Shown here piece by piece: positions 18,992-26,823 of a stretch of DNA of 64,000 bases. The stretch covers positions 1-64,000 of the forward strand of contig JAOPYQ010000024.1 of the NCBI GenBank assembly GCA_025964555.1. The letters run 5' to 3'. Positions within the stretch are counted from its first letter, which is position 1, and each line of letters starts with the position of its first letter. The DNA comes from Thermoleophilia bacterium (GTDB lineage Bacteria > Actinomycetota > Thermoleophilia > Gaiellales > SKUG01). The translations under genes were made by a program, and so were the position numbers. Under the pieces are notes generated by a model, which worked only from the letters and a program-made list of their open reading frames with translations, had not been told where the DNA came from and did not search any database.

Positions 18992-19214
18992 CTTGCTCGC
19001 TCCCCCTGGGCGGTTGGGCATCCGTGCCTCGCCCGGCAGGCAACTTGCTTGCCCGCCGCGCCCCTCGCATCGGTTCTTTTGCAGGCTTACTTGAGTGCTA
19101 CATTGGAACCGGTTCGGAGCGCCGCTCCTGATCCGCCTGAAATCCACGTCTCCTCGTGTGATTTTCCCCCTGCGAAGGGGTTCTCCCCTGCCCTGCGAGG
19201 GGTAGACGCGTTGC

Positions 19215-19556
19215 ATGTGGCCATTCCGTCGTCATGCGTTCCGAGAGGTGGTCGAGCGGCAGCTCGTCATCTTCGCGCAGGACCACACGGCGCTGGTGGA
19301 CCAGGCGCGGGCGGCGCTTGCGAGCTATCACGCGCAGCCGGACGTGCGTGCCGCGCAGGAGCAGTACCAGGAGCATGACGAGCTCGCCGAGGAAGTCGAG
19401 GACCTGCTCGACGACATGTACCGGCACTTCGCGGCGACCCTGGAGCCGAGCGCGGAGAAGGCGTATCGCAGGCAGTTCGCCAAGCGCGCGAAGGCAACCT
19501 ACGGCGACCTGCTCCCCCGCCTCACGTTCGACCCGCCCGAGGACCAGCTGCCGTAG
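19215..19556 (+). CDS. hypothetical helical protein
   Basis: A 113-residue charged protein, MWPFRRHAFREVVERQLVIF at the N-terminus, with a long predicted helix that is glutamate-rich (QEQYQEHDELAEEVEDLLDD) and could form a coiled coil. It ends with a basic stretch and a Pro-rich tail. It has no TM segment. TAGACG lies 6 nt before the ATG, a near match to the leaderless pattern of this window. Convergent with the 19574 gene; a 7-bp hairpin at 19573-19590 separates them. Confidence 0.6.
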   Translation: MWPFRRHAFREVVERQLVIFAQDHTALVDQARAALASYHAQPDVRAAQEQYQEHDELAEEVEDLLDDMYRHFAATLEPSAEKAYRRQFAKRAKATYGDLLPRLTFDPPEDQLP

Positions 19557-19573
19557 CGAGCGGCAAGGCGCAC

Positions 19574-19984
19574 TCAGCTTCCGAGCTGAGGCAGCTCGAC
19601 CGGCGCGAACTCCACGACGTAGGGCGCACTCGCGTCGAGCTTCCACGCACGCTTGCTGTGGTCGATGAGGATGCGATCGATCGCATCGGCGATCGCGTCC
19701 TTCCAGTAGCCGATGTGCAGCCCGCTGCGCGGGTGGTGCTCCTCGCTCCAGCCGCCCGGGCTCGATCCGCGCCGCGCGTGCTTGAGCCAGCGCTGCTGCC
19801 CGTGCCCGGGTGATTCGGGATCGTGGATCCGGCCGTATGCGGTGTTGCCATCGTCGGCAACGGTCACCACCACGTGCAGGCCCAGCTCGCGACGGTCGCG
19901 GTCCGGCGCGGTGAGCGAACGCACGAGGGCGGCCGTGTCCTGCTCGGGTGTCGGGACGTGGATCGTGGGCGCGGCGTCAGGCAT
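19574..19984 (-). CDS. hypothetical protein
   Basis: A 136-residue cytoplasmic protein starting MPDAAPTIHVPTPEQDTA at ATG 19984, overlapping the upstream ComB-like stop by 8 nt. It contains LGLHVVVTVADDGNTAYGRI and a Trp/His-rich region (GWSEEHHPRSGLHIGYWKDA). No family is recognised. The coupling suggests co-expression with 19977-20729 and the genes behind it. Longer in-frame extensions upstream run through the ComB-like gene and are not credible. Confidence 0.6.
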   Translation of the reverse strand: MPDAAPTIHVPTPEQDTAALVRSLTAPDRDRRELGLHVVVTVADDGNTAYGRIHDPESPGHGQQRWLKHARRGSSPGGWSEEHHPRSGLHIGYWKDAIADAIDRILIDHSKRAWKLDASAPYVVEFAPVELPQLGS

Positions 19985-20729
19985 CTGTGGGCGACGATAC
20001 CGGCTCGGGCATCCACGGGCGGGCCACGATCGCGTCGCCGTCGCGCGTGACCGCGGGGACGACACCGATCGAATCGACGGCGCTCGCGACGCGCAGGTCG
20101 TCGCCGTGGCCGCCGGCCGCGAGGTGGTCGCGCCAGCGGGCGCCCGAGGAGAGCTGTGCCGCGGCGTCCTCCGCGCCCTGCGCGACGGACACCGCGAGGC
20201 CTGCCGAGTCCGTGAGGCGGGAGCCGCGCGCGTCGTCGAGCTCTTCCAGCAGCACGCGGATGAGCATGCCGACGGCCCAGAACGCATCCGCGGCGAGCGG
20301 CTCGAGTTCGGGAGCGTGACCACATGGCGCGGGCACGAACGTCACCCGCTCGAGGGTCGGCGCGAGTCGCGCGATCGCCGACGCCATCGGCCGCGCGTTC
20401 ACGGGGCCTGCCAGCAGGACGGGCGTGCCCTCGTCGATGCGAGCGCTGACCGCGAGGGTGAGGTCGCTGCTGCGCACGCGGCAGCGGGTCGATGCGCCGT
20501 CGCGCGGCGCGGACTGTTCGAAGGACACGAGCGGGATCGGCACCGCGCCAGGCTCGCTCGGCAGCGGCGCGATCTCGACGGACTCCCAGCCGGCGTCGAG
20601 CGCCGCTGCCACCGCGACGCAGCCGTAGAGGGGTTCGACGACGATGGCCAGCTCCGTACCGGGCCCTACGTCATGGCGCTGGGCGTGGTCGGCGATGCGA
20701 ACGTCGATGACGAGCGGTTCGCCGGACAT
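19977..20729 (-). CDS. ComB-like (2-phosphosulfolactate phosphatase family) protein
   Basis: About 250 residues starting MSGEPLVIDVRIADHAQ. Segment order matches the ComB fold: VVEPLYGCVAVAAALDAGWE near the N-terminus, LAGPVNARPMASAIARL in the middle, then FVPAPCGHAPELEPLAADAF, LIRVLLEE, SAGLAVSVAQGAEDA, LAAGGHGDDLRVASAVDSIG and VVPAV. ComB hydrolyses 2-phosphosulfolactate in coenzyme M synthesis, which is not expected here, and the usual RATTT loop after the first strand is not conserved. The activity is therefore probably different. It starts 3 nt past the stop of the DUF3224 gene, in one operon with SDR and DUF3224. Confidence 0.5.
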   Translation of the reverse strand: MSGEPLVIDVRIADHAQRHDVGPGTELAIVVEPLYGCVAVAAALDAGWESVEIAPLPSEPGAVPIPLVSFEQSAPRDGASTRCRVRSSDLTLAVSARIDEGTPVLLAGPVNARPMASAIARLAPTLERVTFVPAPCGHAPELEPLAADAFWAVGMLIRVLLEELDDARGSRLTDSAGLAVSVAQGAEDAAAQLSSGARWRDHLAAGGHGDDLRVASAVDSIGVVPAVTRDGDAIVARPWMPEPVSSPTDA

Positions 20730-20731
20730 GC

Positions 20732-21154
20732 CTACTGCTCCGCGCCGAGCGTGTATTCGAGGGTGAAGGTGTGCGTGCCGTCGTCGCCGCGATCGAGGGT
20801 GGCGGTACCGGCGATGCCGTCGAGCTCGCCCGATCCCGAGCCGGGCGCGACCGTCCATCCCGCCGCGTCCGCACCGCCGCCCTGGACGCCGTGGTGCACG
20901 ACGACGAAGGTGCCGGCCTTGCCGTGGACGGCGACGTCGAATTCCTCCATCGCCACGTACGCGCGCGATGTCTCGTCGGCCGCGGTGACGGCGAGCATCT
21001 CGACACGCGATGAGCCCTCGAGATCGCCGGCGAACGTCTTCGCGAGACGGGCGTGGCCGACCGACGCGGTGCCGTGCTCGTGGGACTCGACCTGGTCCCA
21101 GGTGTCGACCGTGAACGTGGCGGTGGCGACGAGCGCCTGTGCGTGTGGCTGCAT
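20732..21154 (-). CDS. DUF3224-like small protein
   Basis: A 140-residue beta-rich protein starting MQPHAQALVATATFTVDTWD. Features typical of DUF3224: LVATATFTVDTWDQV, an AYVAMEEFDVAVHGKAGTF block and FVVVHHGVQGGG before GTATLDRGDDGTHTFTLEY. These proteins form a barrel of unknown function. The ATG shares one base with the SDR stop (TGATG), so translation is coupled, and the ComB-like gene follows. Longer in-frame starts lie inside the SDR gene in another frame and are rejected. Confidence 0.75.
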   Translation of the reverse strand: MQPHAQALVATATFTVDTWDQVESHEHGTASVGHARLAKTFAGDLEGSSRVEMLAVTAADETSRAYVAMEEFDVAVHGKAGTFVVVHHGVQGGGADAAGWTVAPGSGSGELDGIAGTATLDRGDDGTHTFTLEYTLGAEQ

Positions 21155-21969
21155 CAGATGATCACCGGGACGGAGCCGCCGTCGACGCTCCACGCGGCGC
21201 CGGTGACATAGGACGCGCGAGGCGAGGCCGCGAAGACGATCGTCGAGGCGATCTCGTCGGGGGTCGCCATGCGTCCCATCGGTCGTCCCTTGCCGGTTGC
21301 GGCGAGGATCGATTCGCGATCGGTTCCCTTGATCGCAGCGGCCTGGTCGGCGAGGCCGCCCTCGTCCATCCACGCCTCCGAGGTGGTCGGTCCGGGGCAG
21401 ATGGCGAGCGAGCGGATGCCGTCGCTGGCGTAGGTGTCGGCGAGCAGGCGCGAGAGCGACTGGACCGCGGCCTTGGTGACGGAGTAGTTCGCCATGCCGG
21501 TGCTGGGACGCTTGCCGGCAGTGCTCGACACGTTGACGATCGCCCCGGTTCGGCGCGCGCGCATCGACGGAAGCACCGCGCGCGACATGCGCACGTAGCT
21601 CATGACGTTGAGCTGCCAGAGCTCGTCCCACTGCTCGTCGGTGACCTCGTCGAACGTCACCTGGTAGGCGAGTCCGACGTTGTTGACGAGCACGTCGACG
21701 GGTCCGAGGGTGTCCTCCACCTCGCGCACGACGCGCGCGGGTACGTCGGGCGCGGACAGGTCACCGGTGAGCGCCGCGACCTTGCCGGGCGTGCGCGAGC
21801 GCTGGCCCGCCTCGGTGACCGCGCGGCCTGCGATCTCGAGGTCCTCGCGATTGCGCGCGACGATGGCGACGTGGGCGCCCTCGGCAGCGAACATCCGGGC
21901 GGCTGCGAGGCCGATGCCCTTGCTGCCACCGGTGATGAGGACGACCTGACCTGCGAGCTGAAGATCCAT
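21154..21969 (-). CDS. short-chain dehydrogenase/reductase (SDR)
   Basis: A 271-residue classical SDR. The Rossmann glycine motif is ITGGSKGIGLAAARMF. The catalytic Ser is in NVSSTAGKRPSTG and the YxxxK pair in NYSVTKAAVQSL. The NNVGLAYQ segment supplies the structural Asn. It binds NAD(P)H; the substrate cannot be read from sequence. It is first gene of an SDR-DUF3224-ComB-like operon. The transcript is probably leaderless: TAGGAT is 6 nt before ATG 21969. Confidence 0.92.
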   Translation of the reverse strand: MDLQLAGQVVLITGGSKGIGLAAARMFAAEGAHVAIVARNREDLEIAGRAVTEAGQRSRTPGKVAALTGDLSAPDVPARVVREVEDTLGPVDVLVNNVGLAYQVTFDEVTDEQWDELWQLNVMSYVRMSRAVLPSMRARRTGAIVNVSSTAGKRPSTGMANYSVTKAAVQSLSRLLADTYASDGIRSLAICPGPTTSEAWMDEGGLADQAAAIKGTDRESILAATGKGRPMGRMATPDEIASTIVFAASPRASYVTGAAWSVDGGSVPVII

Positions 21970-21975
21970 GCGGCG

Positions 21976-21981
21976 ATCCTA
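21976..21981 (-). promoter_or_regulatory. -10 element for leaderless SDR operon
   Basis: TAGGAT on the minus strand, 6 nt before the SDR ATG, with no SD between. Confidence 0.5.
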
Positions 21982-22007
21982 GTCGTCGGGGCGGGTACGA
22001 CGGGTCC

Positions 22008-22760
22008 ATGCTGCATGGATCACACTGGAGCAACGTCGACGGCCGAACGATGCATGCGCGCGTTGCCGCGCCACGCGGTGGATCGGGCGAGCGGCCCCTG
22101 GTGCTGGTGCACGGACTCGGCGTGTCGAGCGCGTACTACGTGCCCCTGCTGGAGCGCCTCGGGCGTCAGGCCGCGACGTGGGCGCCTGACCTCCCGGGGC
22201 ACGGGCGCACGCCTGCACCGGGTGGCGAGATCCTCGAATTCGACGAGCTCGCCCGAACGCTCGAGGCGTGGCTCGACGCGAACCACTTGCGCAGCGTGAC
22301 CCTCGCCGGCAACTCGCTCGGCGGGCAGCTCGCCGCGGTGGTGGCCGCGCGGCGGCGCGACATCGTCGACAGTCTCGTGCTCCTGGGCCCGACCACGGAT
22401 CAGCACGCACGCTCGATCGTGCGGCATGCTGGGCGGCTCACGATCGACGCACTTCGCGAGCCGCCGGGACTGCTGGCGCTCGAGCTCGTGGAATACCTGC
22501 GATGCGGTCCGCGCCGGGTGATCCGCGAGTTCCTCGGCGGGCGAAACCATGACCTCCGCAAGGAGCTCGCGAAGGTGTCGCAGCCGGTGACGCTCGTTCG
22601 CGGCGAGCGCGATCCGATCTCGACCGGCGACTGGTTGGATGCGCTCGAGACGGCTGCGCGCGGTGCGTCGCGGGTGACCGTCGCACCTGCTGCGCACGCG
22701 GCGCACTGGTCCCATCCCGAGCAGGTCGCCTCGGTGGTTGCGGCGGCACGCAGCCGGTAA
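22008..22760 (+). CDS. alpha/beta-fold hydrolase
   Basis: A 250-residue alpha/beta hydrolase. The oxyanion HG motif is VLVHGLGVSS. The nucleophile elbow GNSLGG (AGNSLGGQLAAVVAAR) carries the catalytic Ser, RGERDPIS the acid and APAAHAAHWSHPEQVA the His. The substrate is unknown. It is divergent from the SDR gene with a 38-nt gap and is followed after 9 nt by a phosphatase gene. TACGAC lies 6 nt before the ATG, close to the leaderless pattern. Confidence 0.92.
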   Translation: MLHGSHWSNVDGRTMHARVAAPRGGSGERPLVLVHGLGVSSAYYVPLLERLGRQAATWAPDLPGHGRTPAPGGEILEFDELARTLEAWLDANHLRSVTLAGNSLGGQLAAVVAARRRDIVDSLVLLGPTTDQHARSIVRHAGRLTIDALREPPGLLALELVEYLRCGPRRVIREFLGGRNHDLRKELAKVSQPVTLVRGERDPISTGDWLDALETAARGASRVTVAPAAHAAHWSHPEQVASVVAAARSR

Positions 22761-22763
22761 GGT
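22758..22763 (+). promoter_or_regulatory. -10 element overlapping a stop codon, for the phosphatase gene
   Basis: TAAGGT exactly 6 nt before ATG 22770. Its TAA is the stop codon of the hydrolase gene, so the two signals share bases. Confidence 0.4.
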
Positions 22764-22769
22764 CGAACG

Positions 22770-23384
22770 ATGCCGCCGTCCGACCTCTATCTCATCCGAC
22801 ATGCGCAGAGCACCTGGAACGCGGCGGGTCGCTGGCAGGGCCAGGCTGATCCACCGCTGTCGGCGGACGGTGTGGAGCAGGCGCGGGCGCTGGCGGCAGA
22901 CTTTCCGGACGTGGACGTCGCGCGGATGCTGGTGAGTGACCTCACTCGCGCGCGCGAGACGGCCGAGCCGTTCGCTGCGCGATTCGGGCTCGAGCTGGAG
23001 ATCTCGCAGGACCTTCGCGAGATCGATGTCGGCAGCTGGTCGGGCCGCACGCGCGAGGAGATCGAGGCCGCTGAGCCGGGCGCGCTCGAGCGCTACTACC
23101 TCGGTGAGTCGGGGTGGACTGGCGGCGAGACGTTCGGCGAGCACGAGGTGCGGTGCGCGACGACTGCCGAGCGCATCTCGTCGCTGCCGACCGACGGGGT
23201 GGTCGTGGTCGTCACGCACGGCGGGACGCTGCGCGCGATCCTGCGCACGCTGCTCGAGATTCCGCACGAGGAGCGGTGGCGCATCAGTGGGCCGTCGCAC
23301 ACGACGCTCACGCACCTGAGGCGCAGCGACTACGGCTGGCGACTGGTCTCGTTCAACGCGGGCCTGGACGTCGGCCACGCCTGA
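22770..23384 (+). CDS. histidine phosphatase family protein
   Basis: A 204-residue phosphoglycerate-mutase-like phosphatase. The catalytic RHG-type motif is LIRHAQSTWN with the phospho-accepting His. The second His is in VVVVTHGGTLRAILRT, and the acid Glu in LREIDVGSWSGRTREE. It probably dephosphorylates a small metabolite. It follows the hydrolase gene by 9 nt and ends before a convergent terminator region. Confidence 0.92.
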   Translation: MPPSDLYLIRHAQSTWNAAGRWQGQADPPLSADGVEQARALAADFPDVDVARMLVSDLTRARETAEPFAARFGLELEISQDLREIDVGSWSGRTREEIEAAEPGALERYYLGESGWTGGETFGEHEVRCATTAERISSLPTDGVVVVVTHGGTLRAILRTLLEIPHEERWRISGPSHTTLTHLRRSDYGWRLVSFNAGLDVGHA

Positions 23385-23403
23385 GTTGGGCGGCGGAAGA
23401 CAA

Positions 23404-23429
23404 CGAGGCCCCCGCGAACGGGGACCTCG
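23404..23429 (-). terminator. intrinsic terminator for the 23594-24391 gene
   Basis: Eleven-bp stem (CGAGG-x-CCCCG / CGGGG-x-CCTCG). On the minus strand it closes fully with a U-G pair and a UUCG loop, followed by TTGTCTTCC. It sits 165 nt past the stop of the Gly-zipper gene and 20 nt past the convergent phosphatase stop, so it may also end that transcript. Confidence 0.65.
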
Positions 23430-23440
23430 GGGAAACAGCA

Positions 23441-23473
23441 CCCCCCAGCGAGCCTGGGGCGCTCGCCGGGGGG
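23441..23473 (-). terminator. second GC-rich hairpin in the convergent spacer
   Basis: Thirteen-bp arms (CCCCCCAGCGAGC / GCTCGCCGGGGGG) with a 7-nt loop. The single mismatch on the plus strand becomes a G-U pair on the minus-strand RNA. No U-run follows. It stands immediately before the first terminator in the minus-strand direction. Confidence 0.45.
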
Positions 23474-23593
23474 TACGGGGATGTCGGTGCGAGTGGCTGT
23501 CGCGGGGGTCTCGCAACCCTGCGCCTGGCCGTCTCGCACGACGGCTTCGGGATGCACGCGCCGCTCAGGCAGCCGGGGCGTGCGGATACTGCA

Positions 23594-24391
23594 TCAGGCC
23601 GCGGGTGCGCACTGCGTGACGGACTGGCCCGGGTTGTACTGGCTCGGGTCGTCGCCACGGCTCGTCTGACCCGGGTCGCGGTCCTTGCCGCCGAGGCTCG
23701 GGAGCTTGAAGCCGCCGATCCCGCCGCCGAAGGACACGCCCTTGGCACCAGTCGCCGCGTCGGTGACGCCGGTGGTCGCTCCGTAGATCGCGCCGCCGAC
23801 ACCGCCGATGGCCGCGCCCCACAGGGCACCCGGCAGTGCGCCGATGCCGCCGAACAGGAGGCCCGCACCGGTGCCGACCGCGGCACCGCTGACCGCACCG
23901 AGCATGAAGCCCTTCTTGATGCGACCGAGCACCGAGGTCTCGTTCTCGATGGAGAACTTGCCGCCGGCCACGTTCTTGAGCAGTCCGCTCGCCGTGCCGG
24001 TGAGGAATCCGCCGATGCCACCTGCGACGGCGCCACCCACGGGGCCGAACGGAGTGACGGTTCCGACGAGGGCACCACCGGCCGCACCGGCCATTGCGCC
24101 CTTCATGCCCTGGCCGACCGCACCGGCGACGCGGGGATGGCGGATGAGTGCCGATCCTGCGCCGACCGCTGCGCCGATGCCGGCGCCGATTGGCAGGCCG
24201 ATGCCGGTCGGCAGCCCGATGATGGCGCCGGTAGCGGCTCCGATCGCTGCGTTCCGGAGCACCGAGCCTGCGAAGCTTGAGTACCCGTCGTTGACGGATG
24301 CGCCCTTGGTTGGGCTGTTGTCGCCGCCGCTCGGAGCAACTGCTCCGGCGTTGTAGTGCGCCTGTCCGATGATCTGCGAGACCGTGGTCAT
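23594..24391 (-). CDS. Gly/Ala-zipper protein A, unknown function
   Basis: A 265-residue protein. A polar N-terminus of about 45 residues (MTTVSQIIGQAHYNAGAV) is followed by repeated glycine-zipper helices (NAAIGAATGAIIGLPTGIG, GGALVGTVTPFGPVGGAVAG, GAALGT-type runs) and a Ser/Asp/Pro-rich C-terminus with SQYNPGQSVTQCAPAA. It has no Sec signal. Such zippers insert into or span membranes, for example as scaffold or pore-like proteins. Start ATG 24391 has GGAGG 6 nt upstream; GTG 24397 would overlap that SD. Its upstream region is organised like that of 25472-26710. Confidence 0.7.
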   Translation of the reverse strand: MTTVSQIIGQAHYNAGAVAPSGGDNSPTKGASVNDGYSSFAGSVLRNAAIGAATGAIIGLPTGIGLPIGAGIGAAVGAGSALIRHPRVAGAVGQGMKGAMAGAAGGALVGTVTPFGPVGGAVAGGIGGFLTGTASGLLKNVAGGKFSIENETSVLGRIKKGFMLGAVSGAAVGTGAGLLFGGIGALPGALWGAAIGGVGGAIYGATTGVTDAATGAKGVSFGGGIGGFKLPSLGGKDRDPGQTSRGDDPSQYNPGQSVTQCAPAA

Positions 24392-24504
24392 TGTCACCCT
24401 CCCGAGGTGCCGTGCTGGGGAGCCAATGTCCGGCGCTGGTGCCGAACTCTGACGTCAACTGTCTTTCGCTTGGCCGCTATTGCCCGTTGCAGAAAGGGAC
24501 ACGA

Positions 24505-24524
24505 GTTGGCCGCGGGAGGCCACG
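24505..24524 (-). promoter_or_regulatory. shared upstream dyad, copy A
   Basis: GTTGGCC-N6-GGCCACG on the plus strand, starting 114 bp upstream of the ATG at 24391. The same element stands 114 bp upstream of the ATG at 26710, with different loop bases. It may be an operator or a 5'-UTR hairpin. Confidence 0.5.
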
Positions 24525-24730
24525 CCGTGGCCGGTACGGATTTCGCTTTTATCCTGCATATAGTGGTTTTTTTGCGAATGGGGCCGCGGAGCGTCCGCTT
24601 TCGAATGCGGTGAAACCGGCGGCCGTGGCCCGTCACGGCCACGGTCTGATGGGCGTTTCGTGGCCCTTGGGCGGCCGTTCGTGGCCCCCTGTGGCCGTCC
24701 CTGCCAGTGCGGAGAACTCCGAGCATTCGA

Positions 24731-24840
24731 GGTCGAGCGTGCTGAGCGTTCAAAGCGCGGGACGCTGTGCACGCTCGGTCGCCGCCGCGATCTCGAGCGT
24801 GCTGAGCGTTCGATTCAGCACGCGCTGTGCACGCTCGGCG
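24731..24840. repeat. two 60-bp stem-loop repeat units
   Basis: The block TCGAGCGTGCTGAGCGTTC occurs at 24733-24751 and 24793-24811, and CGCTGTGCACGCTCGG at 24763-24778 and 24823-24838: an exact 60-bp period. Within each unit the two blocks are inverted (CGAGCGTGC..AGCG / CGCT..GCACGCTCG, two mismatches), so each unit folds into a stem-loop with a variable loop. Confidence 0.7.
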
Positions 24841-24867
24841 TGCATGTGGCCGCCTGCCGTCTCGCGC

Positions 24868-25314
24868 CTAGCGAGACGCGTTGATGGAGCGCACCGCTTG
24901 CTCGAATGCGGTCTGGGCGGCCTCGTAGCGGCCGACCTGGAGCGTGATGACGCGGCGATTGCGGGCCGAGGCCCGCGAGACGATGCTGACCGACTGGCGC
25001 ATGGTGCGCAGCGACTTCAGCAGCGTGGCGTGTTCGTCACGCCAATCGCGAGGTGGATGAAGCCTGTCGTAGCCGGCGATGAGCTCGTCGAACGCGGCGA
25101 GATGCTGCTTGGCGGCTGCCGGCGTTGGTGCGAGACGCCCGCCCAAGGCGGAGAAGACCTTCGTCGCGTCCTGCTGCAGCTCGTTCGCCTGCGCGATGTA
25201 TTCGCGCTTGGAGAGCGTTCGCGACCCGTCCTTGGCCTCGCTCGCACAGCCGCCGACGGCGAGCACGAGCACGACGAGCAACAGGAACGGGATGCGGCGG
25301 CCGACGCGAGGCAT
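24868..25314 (-). CDS. lipoprotein of unknown function
   Basis: A 148-residue lipoprotein: signal sequence RIPFLLLVVLVLAVGGC with lipobox AVGGC and Cys23 as acyl anchor. The mature part is wholly helical and charged (KREYIAQANELQQDATKVFS; YDRLHPPRDWRDEHATLLKS), a pattern seen in helical-bundle surface lipoproteins. No enzymatic motif. It sits between the two Gly-zipper genes on the same strand and is separated from the upstream one by a strong terminator, so it is probably a separate unit. Confidence 0.75.
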   Translation of the reverse strand: MPRVGRRIPFLLLVVLVLAVGGCASEAKDGSRTLSKREYIAQANELQQDATKVFSALGGRLAPTPAAAKQHLAAFDELIAGYDRLHPPRDWRDEHATLLKSLRTMRQSVSIVSRASARNRRVITLQVGRYEAAQTAFEQAVRSINASR

Positions 25315-25329
25315 GGCACGAACATAGCA

Positions 25330-25358
25330 ACGGGGAGCCGCGTGGTGCGGCTCCCCGT
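25330..25358 (-). terminator. intrinsic terminator of the 25472-26710 gene
   Basis: Perfect 12-bp stem ACGGGGAGCCGC / GCGGCTCCCCGT with a 5-nt loop; on the minus strand it is followed by TGCTATGTT. A further 8-bp hairpin (TCTCGCGC / GCGCGAGA) lies just before it at 25386-25407. Confidence 0.7.
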
Positions 25359-25471
25359 GCAGTTCCTTGGGAGGGAATCATTGCTTCTCGCGCACGCGCG
25401 CGCGAGAGAACACGATGTGGATCAGTCGACGGTGAATCAGTCGACGTCGTGGTTCAGGCCACAGACCTGGA

Positions 25472-26710
25472 TCAGGCGACCGGGCGCGTGGGGATCGCTG
25501 TCGGCTGCATGCCGACCGGTGCCGGGTACCCGGCAGCGGCGCCCGCGCCCGCCTGCGGCATGCCACTCATGCCGCTCATGCCGGTCACGCCGCTCAGCCC
25601 GCTCATGCCGGCCATGCCGCTCATGCCTGCCATGTGCGCATTGGGGTCGGCGAGCTGGCCGAGGCCAGCCGTCGCGCCCGCCGGAGCGCCATAGCCCGCC
25701 GGAGCGCCATAGCCCGCAGGTGCAGCCGTGCCCGCCGGGACGGTGCCCACGCCGGTGGCAACTGCGCGAGTAGTCGGCTTGACGATCTTGCCTGTGCCGA
25801 CCTGGCGCACGTTGCCGGACGTATCGGTGAACGTCTTCGCCTTCGCGCGAGCCGGGGCAGCCTTGGCGCCTGCCTTCGTCGCGGCGGGGCGCCGTGCAGG
25901 CGCCGGAGCCGGAGCCACGGCGGGCGTCGCGACCGGCTGCTGCACCTGGCCAGCGGTGGCCGGCAGCGTGCCGTAGCCGTACGGGCTGACGCCGTACGGG
26001 CTCGCACCGACGGAGCTGCCGTAAGGCGAGCCCCACGCGCCCTGGGGCGTGTAGCCGGGCGCCGGGGAGCCGTAGCTGCCCATGCCGTAGGGGTTCATCG
26101 CTGTCTGGCCGTACATGCCGTAGTTCGGCGTCACCGGTACCAGGCCGTTGGGCACCACGTCACCCGAGGACGTGCCCGACGGGACGTAGCCCGGGTAGGC
26201 GCGGTAGCCGGGGTACTGCGAGTACTCGACGTTCGGCGCGTCCTTGCGGTGCTTGATGAGCAGCGCGACGCCCGCGCCGATCGCGGCGCCGATCGGGATC
26301 GGGATGAGCGGCAGGATCGCGCCAGCCGCGGCGCCGATGCCGGCGCCCAGCAGGGCGGCCTTGGCCGTCGGACTGTTGCGAACGTGCGGCGCCACGAGCG
26401 GCAGCGCAGCCGTCGCCAGGCCGATCGCTCCGCCGAAACCGGCGAGCTTGGCGAGCCCGCCGACCGTCGCGACCTTGCCGATGATCGGCAGCGCGACCTT
26501 GCCGAGCAGCGACACGCCACCGAGTGCACCAGCGATCGCGGCACCGATGCCGCCGTTGCGCAGCGCGGTCTTGAGGTTGAAGCTTCCACCGGGATCGTTG
26601 ACGATCTCCGTGCGCGACGTCTCGGTCACCACCGTCTTGGGCTCGGTGCCGGTGAGGCGCTGCCACCAGCTCGACTGCTGGGGCGATGACGTTGCGATGG
26701 TGACGGACAT
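25472..26710 (-). CDS. Gly/Ala-zipper protein B with repetitive Gly/Met/Tyr/Pro tail
   Basis: A 412-residue protein. The N-terminus (MSVTIATSSPQQSSWWQRL) is followed by hydrophobic glycine-zipper helices at about 52-175 (GGIGAAIAGALGGVSLLGKV, AALLGAGIGAAAGAIL). The second half is low-complexity: Pro/Tyr/Gly-rich (YGMYGQTAMNPYGMGSYG), a basic KAGAKAAPARAKAKT patch, then tandem YGAPAG and M-S/A-G triplets near the C-terminus. No signal peptide. ATG 26710 has GGAGGG about 5 nt upstream inside the same CCTCGGGAGGGT leader as gene A. Probably a membrane-inserting structural or secreted protein; function unknown. Confidence 0.7.
   Translation of the reverse strand: MSVTIATSSPQQSSWWQRLTGTEPKTVVTETSRTEIVNDPGGSFNLKTALRNGGIGAAIAGALGGVSLLGKVALPIIGKVATVGGLAKLAGFGGAIGLATAALPLVAPHVRNSPTAKAALLGAGIGAAAGAILPLIPIPIGAAIGAGVALLIKHRKDAPNVEYSQYPGYRAYPGYVPSGTSSGDVVPNGLVPVTPNYGMYGQTAMNPYGMGSYGSPAPGYTPQGAWGSPYGSSVGASPYGVSPYGYGTLPATAGQVQQPVATPAVAPAPAPARRPAATKAGAKAAPARAKAKTFTDTSGNVRQVGTGKIVKPTTRAVATGVGTVPAGTAAPAGYGAPAGYGAPAGATAGLGQLADPNAHMAGMSGMAGMSGLSGVTGMSGMSGMPQAGAGAAAGYPAPVGMQPTAIPTRPVA
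25563..25632 (-). repeat. in-frame Met-Ser/Ala-Gly triplet repeat
   Basis: Codes for MAGMSGMAGMSGLSGVTGMSG and its continuation near the C-terminus of protein B. The 9-bp period keeps the reading frame. A second short tandem at about 25678-25720 encodes YGAPAG copies. Confidence 0.7.
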
Positions 26711-26823
26711 GAGGACCCTCCCGAGGTCACGTGCAGCGCTGCCAGGCCCTCCAGCTTGGCGTGCTGCAACTGTCACCTGTCCATCCGTTCGCGGCGCTCG
26801 CCAGCCAGCAGCTTTGGAGGGTC

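Larger units (their letters stand above)
24398..24867. other. 470-bp non-coding region with structured elements
   Basis: No credible gene. In order it holds: leader sequence shared with the 26710 gene, a TTGGCC-N6-GGCCAC dyad (24505-24524), an AT-rich patch at about 24540-24580 (TTTTATCCTGCATATAGTGG, then seven T) unusual for this genome and a possible promoter, a perfect inverted repeat GGCCGTG-N6-CACGGCC at 24621-24640, several GTGGCC motifs, and two 60-bp repeat units (24731-24840). Confidence 0.6.

Noticed and set aside
19573-19590. 7-bp hairpin CTCAGCT-TCCG-AGCTGAG as a terminator
   Set aside because: It is within the last codons of the 19574-19984 gene with no U-run. It may be bidirectional, but evidence is too thin for a feature.
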